Below are positions 1 to 6,023 of a DNA stretch of 6,467 bases, in pieces; position 1 is the stretch's first letter; the number at the start of each line of letters is the position of its first letter. The position numbers were made by a program, and so were the translations under genes. Under the pieces are notes generated by a model. That model worked only from the letters and a program-made list of their open reading frames with translations. It did not search any database and was not told where the DNA came from. Source of the DNA: an uncultured Planctomycetaceae bacterium. Its GTDB lineage: Bacteria; Planctomycetota; Planctomycetia; Pirellulales; UBA1268. Where the stretch lies: positions 1-6,467 of the forward strand of contig CALAZQ010000203.1 in NCBI GenBank assembly GCA_937926325.1, in the 5' to 3' direction.

Positions 1-3000
1 CACCGCCGCGGTCGCTGACGCTTTGCGAATGAAGAGCAACCCGGCCCCGATCAGCAGCAACTGGCTGAGCACGTACCCCGCCAGCAGCATCAGCACGCCG
101 CTGGTGAAGCCATAGCTGTGCAGGCCGATGCCGAGCTGGTTGGTGCCGAACCAGCTCCAGGCAGTGACAATGTTGCCGCCGAGTGCGAACAGGGCAAAGC
201 CCCGCGGCCCGATCCAGCGGTCCCAGCGGGCATGCAGCACCGCCGCGTTCCAGAGCACGATCATCAGGGCACCATTTTCCTTCGGGTCCCAGCCCCAGAA
301 CCGGCCCCAGCTGTCGTCAGCCCAGAGCCCACCCAGCACCGTGCCGATGAAGCTGAAGAAGAGGGCGAAGCAGACCACGCCATAGCTCATCCGGTAGAGC
401 CGGTCCTGCACCTGGGCCACCGCTGCCGGATCCCGCGATTGCGACGGCACCCAGTCGGTCCAGAGCCGATGCACGATCGCACAGGTGCCCAGCAGGCCCG
501 CCAGGAAGGTCGCCCCATAGCCGAGTGTCACGGTAACGACATGGGTCGAGAGCCAGAACTGCGTGTCGAGCACCGCCTGCAGCACGTGCATCGTGTCGCC
601 GGTGTCGAGGCCATAGGCGACTCCCATGCTCAGGCCTCCGGCAATCCCCGCCACCAGGTTGCCGATGCCCATGCGATAGAGCGCCTCGAGCCCAAGGCCC
701 GCCAGCACGCAGCCCCAGCCGATAAAGATGGCTGACGAGTAGAGATTGACCACCGGCGGCCTGCCGGTGAGATAGATCCGGGCGGCGATCGCAAAGGTAT
801 GCACCAAGAGCGTGCCAAGCAGCAGCCAGCTGACAAAGCGGTTGAGTGAGTGCCGCCAGGCCAGGAAGCTGACAAACGACAGCACAATTGCCAGCAGGTA
901 GAGCCAGCGGGAGATGCCGGTCGGGTTGAAGCCGTTGTACCAGGCCTCGAAGGCGGCCTTGTCGGCAGAGGCCTGCACCGCCGGAAAGTCGGCAATGGCT
1001 GACCGATAGGCCGCCAGCTTGCTGTTGAAGCCAGCCGGATCACCATCGACCGCCGCCTGCAGTTCCATGAAGGGCAGCAGGGCAGGGTTGGGCTGATAGG
1101 CCGGCTGGCCGTCGCGGCCATCGAACATCCGGGCCACCAGGGCGGTGCTCACCGCCGAGTAGAGCGGCTGCCACTGGGCGGCTGGGCCGGCCTGCTCATC
1201 TGCTGCGGCCTGCTTCACCGGCGGAATCATCGCGGGCGGATGGTTCTCATCGATCGCCCGGGTCCGCTGGATCATCAGCCGCATCTGCTCAATCGCCGCC
1301 TGCCGAGCCGCCTCGTCGTTCCCGGCAAGCTGCGGGGGCACCGGGGCGTCATAGGCGAAGCGAATCAGGTCGTAGGTCATCAGCTTCGAATTGATTTCGC
1401 CACATTTCTTCTGAAAGAAGGTCCGCTGCTCGGGGGGCACATCACGGGCGGCGGCAATCTGCTCCTGCAGCGCCTCGCGGCCACCCTGCAGCTCGTTAAA
1501 GGTGTAGCGATGCCCCTTGCGGCGGGTCAGGTCGAACAGGTCGAGCAGTTCAAAGGCATCGACCCGGAAGACCGGCGCGTCGGCCACCCAGTCGGCGTTG
1601 GCCATCACCGCCAGCAGCCACTCGGTGGCTGAGACGGTGCCCGTGGGCCCTTCGCCCCCCTCTGGCATCTTTACGGTGGTGCGGTTGCTCAGCAGCTGCA
1701 GGGTGTTGCGGGCCACCGTGTCGAGCGGCTTGACCCGCCCCTCGTGCATCACCGGCAGGCGGCCAGCCGCCTGCCAGTCCGCTGCAGCGGTGGCCGGCCC
1801 GCGGACTCGGGCTGCGGGCAGCACGATCAGGCCCACCAGCGACAGGGCCAACACCGGAGCCAGCCAGCCGGGTCGCTGCTGCCCCGGCTTGGCAGGCTGC
1901 GGCCGCCGCCGGCCGCGGGACGGCGGCTGCTGCTCGCCGCTTGCCGCCACCGCCCCGGCAGCCCGCTCGCGTTCGTGCCGGTCAGCAAAGCGGACAAATG
2001 TGCCACCAAAGTGAGCCAGCATGCCCCAGAAGGCGAGCACGCAGGCGACGTAGGGAATCAGCCAGCCGGCATTTTCGACCACTTGCAGTCCGGTCATCTC
2101 GCCGACCTGCCCGTCGGGCAGCTGCACCTGGGAATACTGGCTTTGATAGAAGGTCTCGCCTTTGTACCGGACCGGGTTGTTCATCCAGATCCGGCCGGGC
2201 TGTTCGGTGCCGGTGGCCGGGTCGTTGAAGGTGACGAACGACGAATAGTCGCGGGGGGTATCGCTGGCGGAGTAGTCGATGCGGCGGACGTCGTCGAGAG
2301 TGACGCTGTAGGGCTTGTACTCCCGGCGGAACCGCAGCTGCAGCCGCCAGGGCTCGCCCGCCACGTCGAGCGTGTCGCAGATGTCCCCCTCGCCCGCCAT
2401 GAACAGCTGGCTGCGGTCATTGAGGAACTGACTGACCAGATAGGTGCCCAGGTCGTTCCCGGTGTCACGCTCCTTCACCCGCACGTAGGCCGAGGCAATA
2501 TTGCTTCGGGATGACGCGCCCCCCTCGGGCGGCCGCTCGGTGGCGATCCAGCTGGTGCCAAAGCCAGCCGTTGCTTGGTTCTTCGCCACCGGGCCGACCC
2601 GGGTCACCAGCGAGTTGGGAAAATACTCAAGCACCTCAAGCTCAAACGGCAGGCCCTCCAGTGCGATCGGCTCCCCACCGGCGCGGGCGGCCAGCAGCCG
2701 GCCGGCGATTGCCGTGACCGCCTCAGTCTCCGCCTCGTCGTCAGCCGCCACGACTGCCAGTTCCACCTCGTCGGTCCGGCAGGCCATGGTCGAGGTCTGC
2801 CCCTCAATCAAGTTCATCCGCTCTTCAATCTGCCGGTCCCCGAAGGCGAACTGGCCAAACATCAGCAGGCCAACCGCAATGTGAATCAGCACGTTGCCGC
2901 CGCGGACACCAAAGACCATCACCAGGCCGGCCAGCAGCACGAGCGAAGCGACGCTCGACTGAATCAGCTGCCACATGATCCGCAGGCCCGGGTCGTTCAT

Positions 3001-3666
3001 CCGCCAGGCCTCACCGCCAAACAACATGCCGGCCGCCGCCACCGCACAGCTGGCCGCCGTCACCGCCAGCCCGAGCCGCACCAGCTTGCGCTTCGCCCTC
3101 CAGGCAGCCGCCGCCAGGCCGGCCGTGCCAGCCACCGACCCGATTTGCAACAGCCGCCAGACCGTCTCGTAGGAGATCGGCGGCTTCCCTTGCAGGCCGT
3201 CGGTCTGGTGGCCGGTGAAGATCACGAGTAGTGCCAGCAGGCCGCCGACCAGCGACACCGCCGTGCCCCAGAGCAGCCGCGATCCCTTGGCGGCAATGTG
3301 AAAGCGGGTCACCTTCGCAGCAATCAGATTGATCAGCATCACCAGCCCAATCGTCGCCCCGCCGGGGAAAGGAAACCAGCCGGTCAGGCTCGACTCACCA
3401 AAAATGGTGACCGGGAAGAAGTCCGAGAAGGGCACCTTGGCCAGCCAGCTGTTGAAATACTCTGCCTTCACTTCAGGCAGGTTTTTTTCATCCTGCGCCA
3501 GCGTGCCGACAAACAGCAGGAAGGTCGCGGCCAGAAACATGACGACCGTGATCTTCAGTGAGCCGGCAGCCTTGAGCAGAGCCCAGCCTCGTTCGGCGAG
3601 TGTCACCGAAGAGGTTTCCCGTCGCGGCGTCGCAAACGACGGCAGTGGCATCGTTCCGGTGGCCAT
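1..3666 (-). CDS. ccsBA: ResB/CcsB-CcsA fused cytochrome c synthase (System II), C-terminus cut by window edge
   Basis: This is a membrane protein that exports heme and ligates it to CXXCH apocytochromes c outside the cytoplasmic membrane. The frame is open for 1222 codons with no stop before the window edge. The ResB half (about 1-560) begins with a hydrophobic helix ending GTLAQ (54-58). It continues with several more helices, including LIH262 IAVGLL, then an extracytoplasmic region (about 275-530) with EGQT (288-291) and the ResB hallmark KGETFYQSQYS (502-512), and a last helix ending near H552. An Arg/Pro/Gln-rich linker (563-600) leads to the CcsA half. That half has a helix (602-619), a roughly 300-residue extracytoplasmic segment starting EGRVKPLDT (642-650), and the CcsA core from about 918. 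In the core, the WWD-type heme motif WGRFWGWDPKE lies at 1120-1130, flanked by H1042 (THVVTVT) and H1183 (GLHSYGF). H1145 is the probable transmembrane His, and GRPPVVN (968-974) is also conserved. The ATG at 3666 has AAGGA nine bases upstream. It lies 64 bp downstream of the lipoprotein gene. The fusion is confident; the individual heme-ligand assignments are by analogy with Helicobacter CcsBA. Confidence 0.93.
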   Translation of the reverse strand, partial: MATGTMPLPSFATPRRETSSVTLAERGWALLKAAGSLKITVVMFLAATFLLFVGTLAQDEKNLPEVKAEYFNSWLAKVPFSDFFPVTIFGESSLTGWFPFPGGATIGLVMLINLIAAKVTRFHIAAKGSRLLWGTAVSLVGGLLALLVIFTGHQTDGLQGKPPISYETVWRLLQIGSVAGTAGLAAAAWRAKRKLVRLGLAVTAASCAVAAAGMLFGGEAWRMNDPGLRIMWQLIQSSVASLVLLAGLVMVFGVRGGNVLIHIAVGLLMFGQFAFGDRQIEERMNLIEGQTSTMACRTDEVELAVVAADDEAETEAVTAIAGRLLAARAGGEPIALEGLPFELEVLEYFPNSLVTRVGPVAKNQATAGFGTSWIATERPPEGGASSRSNIASAYVRVKERDTGNDLGTYLVSQFLNDRSQLFMAGEGDICDTLDVAGEPWRLQLRFRREYKPYSVTLDDVRRIDYSASDTPRDYSSFVTFNDPATGTEQPGRIWMNNPVRYKGETFYQSQYSQVQLPDGQVGEMTGLQVVENAGWLIPYVACVLAFWGMLAHFGGTFVRFADRHERERAAGAVAASGEQQPPSRGRRRPQPAKPGQQRPGWLAPVLALSLVGLIVLPAARVRGPATAAADWQAAGRLPVMHEGRVKPLDTVARNTLQLLSNRTTVKMPEGGEGPTGTVSATEWLLAVMANADWVADAPVFRVDAFELLDLFDLTRRKGHRYTFNELQGGREALQEQIAAARDVPPEQRTFFQKKCGEINSKLMTYDLIRFAYDAPVPPQLAGNDEAARQAAIEQMRLMIQRTRAIDENHPPAMIPPVKQAAADEQAGPAAQWQPLYSAVSTALVARMFDGRDGQPAYQPNPALLPFMELQAAVDGDPAGFNSKLAAYRSAIADFPAVQASADKAAFEAWYNGFNPTGISRWLYLLAIVLSFVSFLAWRHSLNRFVSWLLLGTLLVHTFAIAARIYLTGRPPVVNLYSSAIFIGWGCVLAGLGLEALYRMGIGNLVAGIAGGLSMGVAYGLDTGDTMHVLQAVLDTQFWLSTHVVTVTLGYGATFLAGLLGTCAIVHRLWTDWVPSQSRDPAAVAQVQDRLYRMSYGVVCFALFFSFIGTVLGGLWADDSWGRFWGWDPKENGALMIVLWNAAVLHARWDRWIGPRGFALFALGGNIVTAWSWFGTNQLGIGLHSYGFTSGVLMLLAGYVLSQLLLIGAGLLFIRKASATAAV

Positions 3667-3675
3667 GGCTGATAG

Positions 3676-3680
3676 TCCTT
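3676..3680 (-). promoter_or_regulatory. Ribosome binding site of ccsBA
   Basis: AAGGA on the minus strand lies nine bases before the ATG at 3664-3666. It supports that ATG over the next in-frame ATG, which is codon 6. The site sits directly next to one copy of a 10-bp direct repeat. Confidence 0.7.
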
Positions 3681-3706
3681 GGGGTGAGGGAAATGGCTTG
3701 GGGTGA
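3678..3706. repeat. 10-bp direct repeat in the lipoprotein-ccsBA gap
   Basis: CTTGGGGTGA (plus-strand reading) occurs at 3678-3687 and again at 3697-3706, a period of 19 bp. On the transcribed minus strand this is TCACCCCAAG twice. The copy nearer the gene runs into the AAGGA ribosome-binding site. The gap is only 64 bp, so this repeat takes up a large part of it. It could be a regulatory site, an RNA-binding element or a chance local duplication. No function is shown by the sequence. Confidence 0.6.
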
Positions 3707-3730
3707 CGTGCCCAATCCCGCGGTAGCTCG

Positions 3731-4405
3731 TCAGGGCATTCGCAGTGAGGCAACGAACTTCAAAAAATTGGCCCGTTCCCGACGGGCCACATCGGCCCCG
3801 CCGCGGAACTTCACAAACAGGGCCTTGCCGTCTTCCAGTGGCAGCACGCCGCCAAGGATTGCCTCGGCTGGCGGGTCTGATTCGGCCTGGTCGGGCGGTG
3901 CTGCCGCCTCAAGCAGCACGACAGTGGCCTTCCGGCCCTCGACATCGACGCTGCCGGCCTCGGCGAGTGCCCGATCGACGGTCTGGGTGATCACCTCCGG
4001 CGAGGCCTCGGCATCAAGCTGTTTCTGCCAGCGTTCAACGTTGCTGCGGAGCGTGCCCGACGCCGGGATGATCGTCACCTCCTGCCCTGCGGCAGGGTCC
4101 CCAATGGCCAGCGTCGCCAGCCGCATGCCAGCCGGGCCGGCCAACTCGCTCCAGCCCTCGGGCAGGGTATAGCTGACGCGGGGCGATTCGGTCGCCGGTC
4201 CCGCTGGACGGCCCATCGCCGCCAGGGCCGTGGCCGGCGCAATCTTTTCGCGGGGGGCGGTGTAGCGGCGGACATCGCCCGGCCGGATGGCCGACTCAGC
4301 CGTACAGCCACTCAGCAGGCCGGCGACCATGGCGGCGGCAAAAAACGCCGGCAGACGCCAGGCGACAGGGTGAGCAAACAAATTGGACGACAGCGGGTGG
4401 CGCAC
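3731..4405 (-). CDS. Predicted lipoprotein of unknown function, upstream partner of ccsBA
   Basis: This is a 224-residue protein with a lipoprotein signal: a basic start, a hydrophobic stretch, and lipobox LSGC with the lipidated Cys at 34. It is therefore predicted to be membrane-anchored outside the cytoplasm. The mature part has a Pro/Ala-rich stretch, then LPEGW (81-85), MRLAT (94-98), a short EVTIIP strand and NVERWQKQL (122-130). It ends with a strand-rich region, LPLEDGKALFVKFRGG, and a closing helix. I recall similar small proteins with a GW...MR...N-RW pattern next to ResB/CcsA genes in planctomycetes, but I know no established function. The GTG start at 4405 is chosen because GGAG lies ten bases upstream and gives a normal signal peptide. 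A GTG at 4447 would add 14 residues with two Cys and no good ribosome-binding site. It lies 64 bp before ccsBA on the same strand, so the two are probably cotranscribed and it may assist heme or apocytochrome handling (inference). Confidence 0.8.
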   Translation of the reverse strand: MRHPLSSNLFAHPVAWRLPAFFAAAMVAGLLSGCTAESAIRPGDVRRYTAPREKIAPATALAAMGRPAGPATESPRVSYTLPEGWSELAGPAGMRLATLAIGDPAAGQEVTIIPASGTLRSNVERWQKQLDAEASPEVITQTVDRALAEAGSVDVEGRKATVVLLEAAAPPDQAESDPPAEAILGGVLPLEDGKALFVKFRGGADVARRERANFLKFVASLRMP

Positions 4406-4415
4406 CGAGCGAATT

Positions 4416-4419
4416 CTCC
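4416..4419 (-). promoter_or_regulatory. Ribosome binding site deciding the lipoprotein start
   Basis: GGAG on the minus strand is ten bases upstream of the GTG at 4403-4405. This is the main reason for preferring that GTG over the one 42 bases further upstream at 4445-4447. Confidence 0.5.
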
Positions 4420-4432
4420 AGCAGGTCAGGCA

Positions 4433-4452
4433 GGACGGCGGCGACACCGTCC
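4433..4452. repeat. Inverted repeat 1 (GGACGG-N8-CCGTCC)
   Basis: The 6-bp arms are perfect, at 4433-4438 and 4447-4452, with an 8-base spacer. The next base pair is a mismatch, then C4431 and G4454 pair again. It sits in the leader of the lipoprotein gene and ends exactly where inverted repeat 2 begins. Confidence 0.5.
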
Positions 4453-4469
4453 GGAAGCGTATTGCTTCC
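4453..4469. repeat. Inverted repeat 2 (GGAAGC-GTATT-GCTTCC)
   Basis: The 6-bp arms are perfect, at 4453-4458 and 4464-4469, around a 5-base centre. It directly abuts inverted repeat 1 and overlaps a candidate -35 for bioA (TTGCTT). Its size and position fit either an operator for a dimeric regulator or a small RNA hairpin. The sequence alone does not decide between them. Confidence 0.5.
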
Positions 4470-4480
4470 AGCTTCCTTTC

Positions 4481-4496
4481 CTTATCTTACGATAGG
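4481..4496. repeat. Imperfect inverted repeat 3 (CTTATC-TTAC-GATAGG)
   Basis: Arms at 4481-4486 and 4491-4496 match at five of six positions, with a T/G wobble in the remaining one, around a 4-base centre. It covers the candidate -10 elements in both directions. Confidence 0.35.
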
Positions 4497-4544
4497 CGGA
4501 CCCAAACGCCCGAACCACAGTCGTTCCGCCCGGAAAACCCCCGC

Positions 4545-5963
4545 ATGGCCGTCCTTTCCAGCACGACCGCACCTGTCAGCTTCGACCAGCAGACGCTGGC
4601 TGCCTGGGACCAGGAGCATGTCTGGCATGCCTTCACCCAGATGGCGGAGTATGAGCCCCTGCTGATCGAGCGGGGGGAGGGGGTGTTTCTGATCGACACG
4701 GCAGGCAACCGCTACATCGACGGCTCGGCCAGCATGTGGTGCAACGTCCACGGCCACTGCCACCCCCGGCTCGATGCCGCCCTCACCCGGCAGCTGGCCA
4801 AGGTCGCCCACACCACCAACCTCGGTCTCTCCAACCCGACGACGATCGAACTGGCTCGGCGGCTGGTGGAGATCACGCCCGCCGGCCTGGAAAAAGTCTT
4901 TTTTTCCGGCGACGGCTCGTCGGCGACCGAGGCGGCGCTCAAAATCGCTTTTCAATACTGGCGGCAGTGCGACGGGGCAGGGGGGCCGCCTCGCACCAGC
5001 TTCGTCGCTCTGGGCGAGGCCTACCACGGTGACACACTGGGGGCCATCGGTGTTGGCGGCGTCGATCGCTTCACTTCGATCTTTGCCCCGCTCACCTTCC
5101 AGGCCATCCGGGTGCCGACGCCCGGCCTGCCCGCCGGCCCCAGCCCGACTGCCGACGGTGGGCCGCGAACCGACGCCAGCAGCCAGGCCGCCACCGCCGC
5201 TGAAACCCTGGCCCGGCTGGACGAGCTCTTCAGCGAACAGGGCAGGACGATCGCCGCGGTCATCATGGAGCCCCTCGTTCAGGCAGCCGGCGGCATTCTG
5301 GTCCATCCACCAGGATTCCTCAGCGCTGTTCGCGAGCTGACCCACCGGCACGGCATCCTGCTGATCCTCGATGAGATCGCCGTCGGCTTTGGTCGCACTG
5401 GCACGATGTTCGCCTGCGAACAGGAAGGGGTCAGCCCCGACATCCTCTGCCTGGGCAAGGGCTTGACTGCGGGCTACCTGCCGATGGCCGCGACGCTCAC
5501 TTCGGATGCCATCTGGCAGGCCTTCCTCGGCAGCCACGGCGATGGCCGGGCCTTCTATCACGGCCACACCTTCGGCGGCAATCCGCTGGCCGCCGCGGTG
5601 GCACTGGAATCACTGAATCTCTTTGTTGAAGAGGATCTGCTTGTAGCCCTGCCGAGCAAAATCGAACAACTCAGCTCACGACTGCAGCAGCTGACCGGGC
5701 TGCCGCATATCGGTGGCATCCGGCAGTGCGGCCTGATGGCTGGTATCGATCTGGTGGCCGACAAAGCAACCGGCCAACCCTATCCCTGGCAGGCGGGCAC
5801 CGGCACGAAGGCCTGCCTGGCCGCCCGGCAGCACGGAGCCCTGCTGCGGCAACTGGGCGACACCGTAGTGATCATGCCGCCGCTTTCGATCACGGCCGCT
5901 GAGCTCGACAGCCTGATGGACGCCGCGGAGGCTGGCATTGTCGCGGTCACCGGTGATGGCTAA
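4545..5963 (+). CDS. bioA: Adenosylmethionine-8-amino-7-oxononanoate (DAPA) aminotransferase BioA
   Basis: This cytoplasmic PLP enzyme converts 7-keto-8-aminopelargonate to 7,8-diaminopelargonate in biotin synthesis. The 472-residue product is close to or slightly above the usual 430-460. Class III aminotransferase features appear in order: HVWHAFTQM (25-33), SMWCNVHGH (63-71), the phosphate-binding GDGSSATE (122-129), YHGDT (160-164), DEIAVGFGRTG (276-286) with D276 for the pyridine nitrogen, CLGKGLT with the PLP lysine K305, HGHTFGGNP (339-347), and R435 for the substrate carboxylate. The ATG at 4545 leaves the normal short lead before the WHxFTQM motif. A weak GGA lies ten bases upstream, and the longer open frame back to 4383 runs into the opposite gene's signal region. 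A Pro/Ala/Gly-rich insert at about 191-220 accounts for the extra length. F30 and M64 replace E. coli Tyr17 and Trp52, giving a Bacillus-like active site. No other bio genes are visible. The family call is very secure; the amino donor is not. Confidence 0.95.
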   Translation: MAVLSSTTAPVSFDQQTLAAWDQEHVWHAFTQMAEYEPLLIERGEGVFLIDTAGNRYIDGSASMWCNVHGHCHPRLDAALTRQLAKVAHTTNLGLSNPTTIELARRLVEITPAGLEKVFFSGDGSSATEAALKIAFQYWRQCDGAGGPPRTSFVALGEAYHGDTLGAIGVGGVDRFTSIFAPLTFQAIRVPTPGLPAGPSPTADGGPRTDASSQAATAAETLARLDELFSEQGRTIAAVIMEPLVQAAGGILVHPPGFLSAVRELTHRHGILLILDEIAVGFGRTGTMFACEQEGVSPDILCLGKGLTAGYLPMAATLTSDAIWQAFLGSHGDGRAFYHGHTFGGNPLAAAVALESLNLFVEEDLLVALPSKIEQLSSRLQQLTGLPHIGGIRQCGLMAGIDLVADKATGQPYPWQAGTGTKACLAARQHGALLRQLGDTVVIMPPLSITAAELDSLMDAAEAGIVAVTGDG

Positions 5964-5981
5964 AGCCGCACACACCCGCCT

Positions 5982-6008
5982 CACTCATCGAGTGCATTGA
6001 GAAAATGC
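5982..6008. terminator. Possible weak bidirectional terminator between convergent genes
   Basis: Two small perfect hairpins lie back to back after the bioA stop: CACTC-ATC-GAGTG (5982-5994) and GCATT-GAGAA-AATGC (5994-6008). They share one base. The position between convergent 3' ends (60-bp gap) suits termination. The stems are only 5 bp and neither is followed by a clear T-run, so this is not a standard intrinsic terminator. Treat it as a weak candidate only. Confidence 0.25.
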
Positions 6009-6023
6009 GAGCATGGTTCGCCT

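Larger units (their letters stand above)
4406..4544. promoter_or_regulatory. Divergent intergenic region between lipoprotein-ccsBA and bioA
   Basis: This 139-bp region separates two genes that point away from each other, so it must hold promoters for both directions. The most AT-rich part, around 4461-4495, has only weak sigma70-like hexamers on the plus strand: TTGCTT at 4462-4467, then TATCTT at 4483-4488 with 15-bp spacing, or TACGAT at 4488-4493. On the minus strand there is TAAGAT at 4484-4489. None is convincing alone. Three short inverted repeats fill 4433-4496 (listed separately). I see no BirA-type operator. Confidence 0.45.

Noticed and set aside
118..735. 205-codon open frame on the plus strand opposite ccsBA
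   Set aside because: The product is a low-complexity, charged sequence without motifs. The opposite strand encodes the conserved WGRFWGWDPKE heme motif and flanking His residues here.
2575..3231. 218-codon open frame on the plus strand opposite the ResB half
   Set aside because: Its composition (His, Gln, Arg, Pro) is typical of a complement-strand shadow. The minus strand here encodes the conserved LIHIAVGLL and EGQT segments of ResB.
4406..4447. Longer lipoprotein start at the GTG at 4445-4447
   Set aside because: The 14 extra residues do not improve the signal peptide, there is no good ribosome-binding site, and it would extend into inverted repeat 1. The GTG at 4405 has GGAG at proper spacing.
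4383..4544. N-terminal extension of BioA from a TTG at 4383
   Set aside because: It would overlap the start and signal-peptide codons of the divergent lipoprotein gene and leave no promoter space. The ATG at 4545 gives the usual BioA N-terminus.
4889..4907. Hairpin GGAAAAA-GTCTT-TTTTTCC inside bioA, with A5 and T7 runs
   Set aside because: It looks like a terminator or slippery site, but it encodes the conserved EKVFFSGDG stretch of BioA and the frame continues intact. Protein coding explains it.
4482..5567. 361-codon open frame on the minus strand, antisense to bioA
   Set aside because: It mirrors bioA codons in GC-rich DNA and shows no family motif. bioA on the other strand has complete catalytic motifs over the same bases.
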